A stretch of DNA of 64,000 nucleotides from Hetaerina americana. Taxonomy: Eukaryota > Arthropoda > Insecta > Odonata > Calopterygidae. The position numbers were made by a program, and so were the translations under genes. The notes beneath the pieces are model-generated. The model was given only the letters and a program-made list of their open reading frames with translations. It did no database searches and was not told the DNA's origin. Where the stretch lies: NCBI GenBank assembly GCA_022747635.1, contig JAKTNV010000006.1, positions 92,836,234 to 92,900,233 on the forward strand, read 5' to 3'. This document shows, one piece after another, positions 11,188-23,099 of the stretch (the stretch's first letter is position 1; each line of letters opens with the position of its first letter).

Positions 11188-14100
11188 TGTGTATTGTTGT
11201 TCATTTTCCTCAAATAACCAAATAAAACCCAGAATTAATCCTGAAAGACAATAAAAGATCATAAAAGATTCTTCAGCCCAGGTGTTAATGTTACTAAAGA
11301 GCCCAAATTTCTAAAAATATTGCGAAAAACAACAATCTTCTGTTTTAGAGTGAATGTTTGAGGTGTATAGAAGGCATTTATTCCATTTTTAGAAAACTTA
11401 ATTTTTCATATTTTTCCATGAAAAGTGCCCTTTGGGTTCTATGTGAAAATCTCACTCAACACAAATCAAACAAAAATGTTTCCATTGTGTGTATTGTTGT
11501 TCATTTTCATCAAATAAACAAAATAAAACCCAGAATTAATCCTGAAAGACAAGAAATGAGCATAAAAGATGATTCAGCGCAAGTGTTAATGTTACTAAAA
11601 GAGCCCAAATTTCTAAAAATATTGCGAAAAACACTAATCTTCTGTTTTAGAGTGAATGTTTAAGGTGTATAGAAGGCATTTATTTCATGTTTAGAAATTT
11701 TAATTTTGTCATTTTTCCATGAAAAGTGCCAATACCCCCCCTTTGGGTTCTAGGTGAAAATCTTACTCAACACAAATTAAACAAAAATGTATCCAAGGTG
11801 TGTATTGTTGTTCATTTTCATCAAATAAACAAAATAAAACCCAGAATTAATCCTGAAAGACAACATATGAGCATAAAAGATGCTTCAGCACAAGTGTTAA
11901 TGTTACTAAAAGAGCCCAAATTTCTAAAAATATTGCGAAAAACAACAATCTTCTGTTTTAGAGTGAATGTTTGAAGCGTATAGAAGGCATTTATTTCATG
12001 TTTAGAAAATTTAATTTTTCACATTTCTCCATGAAAAGTGCCAATACCCCTCCATTTGGGTTCTAGGTGAAATTCTCACTCAACACAAATCAAACAAAAA
12101 TGTTTCCATGGTGTGTACTGTTGTTCATTTTCATCGAATAAACAAAATAAAACCCAGAATTAATCCTGAAAGACAAGAAATGAGCATAAAAGATGCTTCA
12201 GTGCAAGTGTTAATGTTACTAAAAGAGCCCAAATTTCTAAAAATATTGCGAAAAACAACAATCTTCTGTTTTAGAGTGAATGTTTGAGGTGTATAGAAGG
12301 CATTTATTCCATTTTTAGAAAATTTAATTTTTCATATTTTTCCATGAAAAGTACCCTTAGGGTTCTATGTGAAAATCTCACTCAACACAAATCAAACAAA
12401 AATGTTTCCATGGTGTGTATTGTTGTTCATTTTTATCAAATAAACAAAATAAAACCCAGAATGAATCCTGAAAGACAAGAAATAAGCATAAAAGATGCTT
12501 CAGCGCAGGTGTTAATGTTACTAAAAGAGCCCAAATTTCTAAAAATATTGCGAAAAACAACAATCTTCTGTTTTAGAGTGAATGTTTGAGGTGTTTTGAA
12601 GGCTTTTATTTCATTTTTAGAAAATTTAATTTTTTACCTTTTTCCATGAAAAGTGCCAATACCCCTCCATTTGGGTTCTAGGTGAAATTCTCACTCAACA
12701 CAAATCAAACAAAAATGTATCCAAGGTGTGTATTGTTGTTCATTTTCATCAAATAAACAAAATAAAACCCAGAATGAATCCTGAAAGACAATAAAAGATC
12801 ATAAAAGATGCTTCAGCCCAGGTGTTAATGTTACTAAAAGGGCCCAAATTTCTAAAAATATTGCGAAAAACAACAATCTTCTGTTTTAGAGTAAATTTTT
12901 GAGGTGTATAGAAGGCATTTATTCCATTTTTAGAAAATTTAATTTTTCATATTTTTCCATGAAAAGTGCCCTTTGGGTTCTATGTGAAAATCTCACTCAA
13001 CACAAATCAAACAAAAATGTTTCCATGGTGTGTATTGTTGTTCATTTTCATCAAATAAACAAAATAAAACCCAGAATGAATCCTGAAAGACAAGAAATAA
13101 GCATAAAAAATGCTTCAGCGCAGGTGTTAATGTTACTAAAAGAGCCCAAATTTCTAAAAATATTGCGAAAAACACTAATCTTCTGTTTTAGAGTGAATGT
13201 TTGAGGTGTATAGAAGGCATTTATTTCATGTTTAGAAAATTTAATTTTTCACATTTCTCCATGAAAAGTGCCAATACCCCTCCATTTGGGTTCTAGGTGA
13301 AATTCTCACTCAACACAAATCAAACAAAAATGTTTCCATGGTGTGTACTGTTGTTCATTTTCATCAAATAAACAAAATAAAACCCAGAATTAATCCTGAA
13401 AGACAAGAAATGAGCATAAAAGATGCTTCAGCGCAAGTGTTAATGTCATTAAAAGAGCCCAAATTTCTAAAAATACTGCGAAAAACAACAATCTTCTGTT
13501 TTAGAGTGAATGTTTGAGGTGTTTAGAAGGCATTTATTTCATTTTTAGAAAATTTAAATTTCATATTTTTCCATGAAAAGTGCCAATACCCCCCCCTTTG
13601 GGTTCTAGGTGAAAATCTCACTCGACACAAATCAAACAAAAATGTATCCAAGGTGTGTATTGTTGTTCATTTTCATCAAATAAACACAATAAAACCCAGA
13701 ATTAATCCTGAAAGACAATAAAAGATCATAAAAGATGCTTCAGCCCAGGTGTTAATGTTACTAAAAGAGCCCAAATTTCTAAAAATATTGCGAAAAACAA
13801 GAATCTTCTGTTTTTGAGTGAATGTTTGAGGTGTATAGAAGGCATTTATTTCATGTTTAGAAATTTTAATTTTGTCATTTTTCCATGAAAAGTGCCAATA
13901 CCCCCCCTTTGGGTTCTAGGTGAAAATCTTACTCAACACAAATCAAACAAAAATGTATCCAAGATTTGTATTGTTGTTCATTTTCATCAAATTAACAAAA
14001 TAAAACCCAGAATTAATCCTGAAAGACAACATATGAGCATAAAAGATGCTTCAGCGCAAGTGTTAATGTTACTAAAAGAGCCCAAATTTCTAAAAATATT

Positions 14101-14579
14101 GCGAAAAACAACAATCTTCTGTTTTAGAGTAAATGTTTGAGGTGTATAGAAGGCATTTATTCCATTTTTTGAAAATTTAATTTTTCATATTTTTCCATGA
14201 AAAGTGCCCTTTGGGTTCTATGTGAAAATCTCACTCAACACAAATCAAACAAAAATGTTTCCATGGTGTGTATTGTTGTTCATTTTCATCAAATAAACAA
14301 AATAAAACCCAGAATTAATCCTGAAAGACAAGAAATAAGCATAAAAAATGCTTCAGCGCAGGTGTTAATGTTACTAAAAGAGCCCAAATTTCTAAAAATA
14401 TTGCGAAAAACACTAATCTTCTGTTTTAGAGTGAATGTTTGAGGTGTATAGAAGGCATTTATTTCATGTTTAGAAAATTTAATTTTTCACATTTCTCCAT
14501 GAAAAGTGCCAATACCCCTCCATTTGGGTTCTAGGTGAAATTCTCACTCAACACAAATCAAACAAAAATGTTTCCATGG
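9938..14579 (+). repeat. 18-mer block, second copy, units 33-47
   Basis: Partner of 4,660-9,000. It keeps the unit that copy 1 lost (10,251, with TCCTGACAGAC). In the best-matched part (12.73-14.45 kb versus 7.15-8.87 kb) I saw only a few substitutions, for example TATTGTTG for TATTCTTG near 12,733 and GGCATTTA for GGCTTTTA near 13,832. At the right edge the sequence re-enters the 13,342-type unit (14,580 versus 13,342, 1,238 bp, four units). Confidence 0.82.
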
Positions 14580-15203
14580 TGTGTACTGTTGTTCATTTTC
14601 ATCAAATAAACAAAATAAAACCCAGAATTAATCCTGAAAGACAAGAAATGAGCATAAAAGATGCTTCAGCGCAAGTGTTAATGTCATTAAAAGAGCCCAA
14701 ATTTCTAAAAATACTGCGAAAAACAACAATCTTCTGTTTTAGAGTGAATGTTTGAGGTGTATAGAAGGCATTTATTTCATGTTTAGAAAATTTCATTTTT
14801 CACATTTCTCCATGAAAAGTGCCAATACCCCTCCATTTGGGTTCTAGGTGAAATTCTCACTCAACACAAATCAAACAAAAATGTTTCCATGGTTTGTACT
14901 GTTGTTCATTTTCATCAAATAAACAAAATAAAACCCAGAATTAATCCTGAAAGACAAGAAATGAGCATAAAAGATGCTTCAGCGCAAGTGTTAATGTTAC
15001 TAAAAGAGCCCAAATTTCTAATAATATTGCGAAAAACAATAATCTTCTGTTTTAGAGTGAATGTTTGAGGTGTATAGAAGGCATTTATTTCATGTTTAGA
15101 AATTTTAATTTTGTCATTTTTCCATGAAAAGTGCCAATACCCCCCCTTTGGGTTCTAGGTGAAAATCTTACTCAACACAAATCAAACAAAAATGTATCCA
15201 AGG

Positions 15204-16454
15204 TGTGTATTGTTGTTAATTTTCATCAAATAAACAAAATAAAACCCAGAATTAATCCTGAAAGACAAGAAATGAGCATAAAAGATACTTCAGCGCAAGT
15301 GTTAATGTTACTAAAAGAGCCCAAATTTCTAAAAATATTGCGAAAAACAATAATCTTCTGTTTTAGAGTGAATGTTTGAGGTGTATAGAAGGCATTTATT
15401 TCATGTTTAGAAATTTAAATTTTGTCATTTTTCCATGAAAAGTGCCAATACCCCCCTTTTGGGTTCTAGGTGAAAATCTTACTCAACACAAATCAAACAA
15501 AAATGTATCCAAGGTGTGTATAGTTGTTCATTTTCATCAAATAAACAAAATAAAACCCAGAATAAATCCTGAAAGACAATAAAAGATCATAAAAGATGCT
15601 TCAGCCCAAGTGTTAATGTTACTAAAAGAGCCCAAATTTCTAAAAATATTGCGAAAAACAACAATCTTCTGTTTTAGAGTGAATGTTTGAGGTGTTTAGA
15701 AGGCTTTTATTTCATTTTAAAAAAAAATTTAATTTTTTACCTTTTTCCATGAAAAGTGCCAATACTTCCCCCTTTGGGTTCTAGGTGAAAATCTCACTCG
15801 ACACAAATCAAACAAAAATGTATCCAAGGTGTGTATTGTTGTTCATTTTCATCAAATAAACAAAATAAAACCCAGAATTAATCCTGAAAGACAAGAAATG
15901 AGCATAAAAGATGCTTCAGCGCAAGTGTTAATGTTACTAAAAGAGCCCAAATTTCTAAAAATATTGCGAAAAACAATAATCTTCTGTTTTAGAGTGAATG
16001 TTTGAGGTGTATAGAAGGCATTTATTTCATGTTTAGAAATTTAAATTTTGTCATTTTTCCATGAAAAGTGCCAATACCCCCCTTTTGGGTTCTAGGTGAA
16101 AATCTTACTTAACACAAATCAAACAAAAATGTATCTAAGGTGTGTATTGTTGTTCATTTTCATCAAATAAACAAAATAAAACCCAGAATAAATCCTGAAA
16201 GACAATAAAAGATCATAAGAGATGCTTCAGCCCAAGTGTTAATGTTACTAAAAGAGCCCAAATTTCTAAAAATATTGCGAAAAACAACAATCTTCTGTTT
16301 AGAGTGAATGTTTGAGGTGTTTAGAAGGCTTTTATTTCATTTTAAAAAAAAATTTAATTTTTTACCTTTTTCCATGAAAAGTGCCAATACTTCCCCCTTT
16401 GGGTTCTAGGTGAAAATCTCACTCGACACAAATCAAACAAAAATGTATCCAAGG
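15204..16454 (+). repeat. Dimer repeat, 626-bp period, two copies (units 50-53)
   Basis: Units 15204 and 15515 repeat as 15830 and 16141. The first member has GCGCAAGTG, ATAATCTTC and an AAATTTAAATTTTG spacer. The second has GCCCAAGTG, a long A-run (TTTTAAAAAAAAATTT) and ACTTCCCCC. A related pair, with only one copy of the dimer, occurs at 22,368-22,993. Confidence 0.82.
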
Positions 16455-16919
16455 TGTGTATTGTTGTTCATTTTCATCAAATAAACAAAATAAAACCCAG
16501 AATTAATCCTGAAAGACAATAAAAGATCATAAAAGATGCTTCAGCCCAGGTGTTAATGTTACTAAAAGAGCCCAAATTTCTAAAAATATTGCGAAAAACA
16601 ACAATCTTCTGTTTTAGAGTGAATGTTTGAGGTGTATAGAAGGCATTTATTTCATGTTTAGAAATTTTAATTTTGTCATTTTTCCATGAAAAGTGCCAAT
16701 ACCCGCCCTTTGGGTTCTAGGTGAAAATCTTACTCAACACAAATCAAACAAAAATGTATCCAAGGTGTGTATTGTTGTTCATTTTCATCAAATTAACAAA
16801 ATAAAACCCAGAATTAATCCTGAAAGACAAGAAATGAGCATAAAAGATGCTTCAGCGCAAGTGTTAAAGTTACTAAAAGAGCCCAAATTTCTAAAAATAC
16901 TGCGAAAAACAACAATCTT

Positions 16920-18470
16920 CTGTTTTAGAGTGAATGTTTGAGGTGTTTAGAAGGCATTTATTTCATTTTTAGAAAATTTAATTTTTCACATTTTTCCATG
17001 AAAAGTGCCAATACCCCCCCCTAAGGGTTCTAGGTGAAAATCTCACTCGACACAAATCAAACAAAAATGTTTCCATGGTGTGTACTGTTGTTCATTTTCA
17101 TCAAATAAACAAAATAAAACCCAGAATAAATCCTGAAAGACAAGAAATGAGCATAAAAGATGCTTCAGCCCAGGTGTTAATGTTACTAAAAGAGCCCAAA
17201 TTTCTAAAAATATTGCAAAAAACAACAATCTTCTCTTTGAGAGTGAATGTTTGACGTGTATAGAAGGCATATATTTCATGTTTAGAAATTTTAATTATCA
17301 TATTTTTCCAGGAAAAGAGCCCTTTGGGTTCTAGGTGAAAATCTCACTCGACACATCAAACAAAAATGTTTCCATGGCGTGTATTGTTGTTCATTTTCAT
17401 CAAATTAACAAAATAAAACCCAGAATTAATCCTGAAAGACAACATATGAGCATAAAAGATGCTTCAGCGCAAGTGTTAATGTTACTAAAAGAGCCCAAAT
17501 TTCTAAAAATATTGCGAAAAAAACAATCTTCTGTTTTAGAGTAAATGTTTGAGGTGTATAGAAGGCATTTATTCCATTTTTAGAAAATTTAATTTTTCAT
17601 ATTTTTCCATGAAAAGTGCCCTTTTGGTTCTAAATGAAAATCTCACTCAACACAAATCAAACAAAAATGTTTCCATGGTGTCTATTGTTGTTCATTTTTA
17701 TCAAATAAACAAAATAAAACCCAGAATGAATCCTGAAAGACAAGAAATAAGCATAAAAGATGCTTCAGCGCAGGTGTTAATGTTACTAAAAGAGCCCAAA
17801 TTTCTAAAAATATTGCGAAAAACAATAATCTTCTGTTTTAGAGTGAAAGTTTGAGGTGTATAGAAAGCATTTATTTCATGTTTAGAAAATTTAATTTTTC
17901 ACATTTCTCCATGAAAAGTGCCAATACCCCTCCATTTGGGTTCTAGGTGAAATTCTCACTCAACACAAATCATACAAAAATGTTTCCATGGGGTGAACTA
18001 TTGTTCATTTTCATCAAATAAACAAAATAAAACCCAGAATTAATCCTGAAAGACAAGAAATGAGCATAAAAGATGCTTCAGCGCAAGTGTTAATGTTACT
18101 AAAAGAGCCCAAATTTCTAAAAATATTGCGAAAAACAATAATCTTCTGTTTTAGAGTGAATGTTTGAGGTGTATAGAAGGCATTTATTTCATGTTTAGAA
18201 ATTTTAATTTTGTCATTTTTCCATGAAAAGTGCCAATACCCCCCTTTCGGGTTCTAGGTGAAAATCTTACATGACACAAATCAAACAAAAATGTATCCAA
18301 GGTGTGTATTGTTGTTCATTTTCATCAAATATACAAAATAAAACCCAGAATAAATCCTGAAAGACAATAAAAGATCATAAAAGATGCTTCAGCCCAAGTG
18401 TTAATGTTACTAAAAGAGCCCAAATTTCTAAAAATATTGCGAAAAACAACAATCTTCTGTTTTAGAGTGA
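16920..18470 (+). repeat. 1.5-kb block A, second copy, units 56-60
   Basis: Same marker series as 2,650-4,200. Private changes include CCATGGCGTG at about 17,378, GCAAAAAAC at about 17,216, TTCTAAATGAAAA at about 17,630 and CATACAAAAATG at about 17,972. This copy has therefore drifted more from its partner than the 25-kb copies have from each other, which suggests that it is the older duplication. Confidence 0.8.
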
Positions 18471-18615
18471 ATGTTTGAGGTGTTTAGAAGGCATTTATTT
18501 CATTTTTAGAAAATTTAATTTTTCACATTTTTCCATGAAAAGTGCCAATACCCCCCCCTTAGGGTTCTAGGTGAAAATCTCACTCGACACAAATCAAACA
18601 AAAATGTATCCAAGG

Positions 18616-19524
18616 TGTGTATTGTTGTTCATTTTCATCAAATAAACAAATTAAAACCCAGAATGAATCCTGAAAGACAATAAATGATCATAAAAGATGC
18701 TTCAGCCCAGGTGTTAATGCTACTAAAAGAGCCCAAATTTCTAAAAATATTGCGAAAAACAACAATCTTCTGTTTTAGAGTGAATGTTTGAGGTGTTTAG
18801 AAGGCATTTATTTCATTTTTAGAAAATTTAATTTTTCACATTTTTCCATGAAAAGTGCCAATAACCCCTTTTGGGTTCTAGGTGAAAATCTTACTCAACA
18901 CAAATCAAACAAAAATGTATCCAAGGTGTGTATATTTGTTCATTGTCATCAAATAAACAAAATAAAACCCAGAATAAATCCTGAAAGACAATAAAAGATC
19001 ATAAAAGATGCTTCAGCCCAAGTGTTAATGTTACTAAAAGAGCCCAAATTTCTAAAAATATTGCGAAAAACAACAATCTTCTGTTTTAGAGTGAATGTTT
19101 GAGGTGTTTAGAAGGCTTTTATTTCATTTAAAAAAAAAATTTAATTTTTTACATTTTTCCATGAAAAGTGCCAATACCCCCCCCTTTGGGTTCTAGGTGA
19201 AAATCTCACTCGACACAAATCAAACAAAAATGTATCCATGGTGTGTATTGTTGTTCATTTTCATCAAATAAACAAAATAAAACCCAGAATGTATCCTGAA
19301 AGACAATAAATGATCAGAAAAGATGCTTCAGCCCAGGTGTTAATGATACTAAAAGAGCCCAAATTTCTAAAAATATTGTGAAAAACAACAATCTTCTGTT
19401 TTAGAGTGAATGTTTGAGGTGTTTAGAAGGCATTTATTTCATTTTTAGAAAATTTAATTTTTCACTATTTTCCATGAAAAGTGCCAATACCCCCCCCTTT
19501 GGGTTCTAGGTGAAAATCTCACTC
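18616..19524 (+). repeat. A-run block (up to 1.25 kb), first copy
   Basis: Series of units: one with GAATGAATCC and AATAAATGATC; one with GCCCAAGTG and an A-run of about nine; one with GAATGTATCC, GATCAGAAAAGATG and ATTGTGAAAAAC. In longer copies a unit ending CACTAGACAC follows. It recurs in whole or part at 43,802-45,053, 48,133-49,698 and 58,648-59,900. Here it is cut off by the right edge of the 25-kb copy. Confidence 0.8.
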
Positions 19525-21339
19525 AGCACAAATCAAACAAAAATGTATCCAAGGTGTGTATTGGTGTTCATTTTCATCAAATAAACAAAATAAAACCCAG
19601 AATTAATCCTGAAAGACAAGAAATGAGCATAAAAGATGCTTCAGCGCAAGTGTTAATGTTACTAAAAGAGCCCAAATTTCTAATAATATTGCGAAAAACA
19701 ATAATCTTCTGTTTTAGAGTGAATGTTTGAGGTGTATAGAAGGCATTTATTTCATTTTTAGAAAATTTAATTTTTCACATTTTTCCATGAAAAGTGCCAA
19801 TACCCCTCCATTTGGGTTCTCGGTGAAATTCTCACTCAACACAAATCAAACAAAAATGTTTCCATGGTGTGTACTGTTGATCATTTTCATCAAATAAACA
19901 AAATAAAACCCAGAATTAATCCTGAAAGAAAAGAAATGAGCATAAAAGATGCTTCAGCGAAAGTGTTAATGTTACTAAAAGAGCCCAAATTTCTAAAAAT
20001 ATTGCGAAAAACAACAATCTTCTGTTTTAGAGTAAATGTTTGAGGTGTATAGAAGGCATTTATTCCATTTTTAGAAAATTTAATTTTTCATATTTTTCCA
20101 TGAAAAGTGCCCTTTGGGTTCTATGTGAAAATCTCACTCAACACAAATCAAACAAAAATGTTTCCATGGTGTGTATTGTTGTTCATTTTCATCAAATAAA
20201 CAAAATAAAACCCAGAATGAATCCTGAAAGACAAGAAATAAGCATAAAAGATGCTTCAGCGCAGGTGTTAATGTTACTAAAAGAGCCCAAATTTCTAAAA
20301 ATATTGCGAAAAACAATAATCTTCTGTTTTAGAGTGAATGTTTGAGGTGTATAGAAGGCATTTATTTCATGTTTAGAAAATTTAATTTTTCACATTTCTC
20401 CATGAAAAGTGCCAATACCCCTCCATTTGGGTTCTAGGTGAAATTCTCACTCAACACAAATCAAACAAAAATGTTTCCATGGTGTGTACTGTTGTTCATT
20501 TTCATCAAATAAACAAAATAAAACCCAGAATTAATCCTGAAAGACAAGAAATGAGCATAAAAGATGCTTCAGCGCAAGTGTTAATGTTACTAAAAGAGCC
20601 CAAATTTCTAATAATATTGCGAAAAACAATAATCTTCTGTTTTAGAGTGAATGTTTGAGGTGTATAGAAGGCATTTATTTCATTTTTAGAAAATTTAATT
20701 TTTCACATTTTTCCATGAAAAGTGCCAATACCCCTCCATTTGGGTTCTCGGTGAAATTCTCACTCAACACAAATCAAACAAAAATGTTTCCATGGTGTGT
20801 ACTGTTGATCATTTTCATCAAATAAACAAAATAAAACCCAGAATTAATCCTGAAAGACAAGAAATGAGCATAAAAGATGCTTCAGCGCAAGTGTTAATGT
20901 TACTAAAAGAGCCCAAATTTCTAATAATATTGCGAAAAAACAATAATCTTCTGTTTTAGAGTGAATGTTTGAGGTGTATAGAAGGCATTTATTTCATGTT
21001 TAGAAATTTTAATTTTGTCATTTTTCCATGAAAAGTGCCAATACCCCCCCTTTGGGTTCTAGGTGAAAATCTTACTCAACACAAATCAAACAAAAATGTA
21101 TCCAAGGTGTGTATTGTTGTTCATTTTCATCAAATAAACAAAATAAAACCCAGAATTAATCCTGAAAGACAAGAAATGAGCATAAAAGATGCTTCAGCGC
21201 CAGTGTTAATGTCATTAAAAGAGCCCAAATTTCTAAAAATACTGCGAAAAACAACAATCTTCTGTTTTATGGTGAATGTTTGAGGTGTTTAGAAGGCATT
21301 TATTTCATTTTTAGAAAATTTAATTTTTCACATTTTTCC

Positions 21340-21372
21340 ATGAAAAGTGCCAACAAAAAGTGCCCACCCCTT
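21340..21372 (+). repeat. Unique rearranged C-run in a 320-bp monomer
   Basis: After CCATGAAAAGTGCCA the sequence repeats AAAAAGTGCCCA before ACCCCTTAGGG. A copy of the adjoining AAAAGTGCC motif has thus been inserted in place of the usual ATACCCCC. The unit (21,108-21,427) is the longest in the window. This looks like a templated insertion during break repair or slippage. No other unit has it. Confidence 0.85.
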
Positions 21373-22300
21373 AGGGTTCTAGGTGAAAATCTCACTCGAC
21401 ACAAATCAAACAAAAATGTTTCCATGGTGTGTACTGTTGTTCATTTTCATCAAATAAACAAAATAAAACCCAGAATAAATCCTGAAAGACAAGAAATGAG
21501 CATAAAAGATGCTTCAGCCCAGGTGTTAATGTTACTAAAAGAGCCCAAATTTCTAAAAATATTGCGAAAAACAACAATCTTCTGTTTTAGAGTGAATGTT
21601 TGAGGTGTTTAGAAGGCATTTATCTCATTTTTAGAAAATTTAATTTTTCACATTTTTCCATGAAAAGTGCCAATACCCCTCCATTTGGGTTCTCGGTGAA
21701 ATTCTCACTCAACACAAATCAAACAAAAATGTTTCCATGGTGTGTACTGTTGTTCATTTTCATCAAATAAACAAAATAAAACCCAGAATTAATCCTGAAA
21801 GACAAGAAATGAGCATAAAAGATGCTTCAGCGCAAGTGTTAATGTTACTAAAAGAGCCCAAATTTCGAATAATATTGCGAAAAACAATAATCTTCTGTTT
21901 TAGAGTGAATGTTTGAAGTGTATAGAAGGCATTTATTTCATGTTTAGAAATTTTAATTTTGTCATTTTTCCATGAAAAGTGCCAATACCCCCCCCTTTGG
22001 GTTCTAGGTGAAAATCTTACTCAACACAAATCAAACAAAAATGTATCCAAGGTGTGTATTGTTGTTCATTTTCATCAAATAAACAAAATAAAACCCAGAA
22101 TTAATTCTGAAAGACAAGAAATGAGCATAAAAGATGCTTCAGCGCCAGTGTTAATGTCATTAAAAGAGCCCAAATTTCTAAAAATACTGCGAAAAACAAC
22201 AATCTTCTGTTTTAGAGTGAATGTTTGAGGTGTTTAGAAGGCATTTATTTCATTTTTAGAAAATTTAATTTTTCACATTTTTCCATGAAAAGTGCCAATA

Positions 22301-22310
22301 CCCCCCCCCC
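22301..22310 (+). repeat. Variable C-run (ten C here)
   Basis: The run after GCCAATA is 5 to 11 C long across the array. It also occurs interrupted (ACCCCTCC, ACTTCCCCC, ACCCGCCC). The longest, 26,366-26,376, is nine in its copy 1 partner at 1,496-1,504. Length change is by slippage or sequencing error; both favour long runs. Confidence 0.85.
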
Positions 22311-23099
22311 TTTGGGTTCTAGGTAAAAATCTCACTCGACACAAATCAAACAAAAATGTATCCAAGGTGTGTATTGTTGTTCATTTTCATCAAATAAACA
22401 AAATAAAACCCAGAATTAATCCTGAAAGACAAGAAATGAGCATAAAAGATGCTTCAGCACAAGTGTTAATGTTACTAAAAGAGCCCAAATTTCTAAAAAT
22501 ATTGCGAAAAACAATAATCTTCTGTTTTAGAGTGAATGTTTGAGGTGTATAGAAGGCATTTATTTCATGTTTAGAAATTTAAATTTAGTCATTTTTCCAT
22601 GAAAAGTGCCAATACCCCCCTTTTGGGTTCTAGGTGAAAATCTTACTCAACACAAATCAAACAAAAATGTATCCAAGGTGTGTATTGTTGTTCATTTTCA
22701 TCAAATAAACAAAATAAAACCCAGAATAAATCCTGAAAGACAATAAAAGATCATAAAAGATGCTTCAGCCCAAGTGTTAATGTTACTAAAAGAGCCTTAA
22801 TTTCTAAAAATATTGCGAAAAACAACAATCTTCTGTTTTAGAGTGAATGTTTGAGGTGTTTAGAAGGCTTTTATTTCATTTTAAAAAAAAATTTAATTTT
22901 TTGCCTTTTTCCATGAAAAGTGCCAATACTTCCCCCTTTGGGTTCTAGGTGAAAATCTCACTCAACACAAATCAAACAAAAATGTATCCAAGGTGTGTAT
23001 TGTTGTTCATTTTCATCAAATAAACAAAATAAAACCCAGAATTAATCCTGAAAGACAATAAAAGATCATAAAAGATGCTTCAGCCCAGGTGTTAATGTT

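Larger units (their letters stand above)
1..19524 (+). repeat. 25-kb higher-order repeat, copy 1 (3' part), units 1-63
   Basis: This stretch aligns unit by unit with 24,865-44,710. The offset is 24,864-24,873 up to about 4.8 kb and a constant 25,186 from there to about 19,524. Unit starts: 1, 312, 624, 937, 1248, 1562, 1873, 2184, 2495, 2808, 3107, 3409, 3722, 4033, 4345, 4660, 4973, 5286, 5597, 5898, 6211, 6522, 6835, 7148, 7450, 7763, 8075, 8386, 8688, 9001, 9314, 9627, 9938, 10251, 10564, 10877, 11188, 11488, 11799, 12112, 12414, 12727, 13029, 13342, 13654, 13965, 14267, 14580, 14893, 15204, 15515, 15830, 16141, 16455, 16766, 17079, 17378, 17679, 17992, 18303, 18616, 18927, 19242. Similarity to copy 2 stops between 19,524 and 19,603. 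If the duplication is a true tandem, the rest of copy 1 lies upstream of the window. Confidence 0.93.
20796..22367 (+). repeat. 936-bp-type trimer register, second occurrence (units 68-72)
   Basis: The unit order by type matches 1-1,561: type 1 (20,796, GTTGATCATT), type 2 (21,108, GCGCCAGTG and GTCATTAAAAG), type 3 (21,428, GAATAAATCC and GCCCAGGTG), type 1 (21,741), type 2 (22,053). The spacing is slightly larger than 936 because the second unit is 320 bp. Confidence 0.8.
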
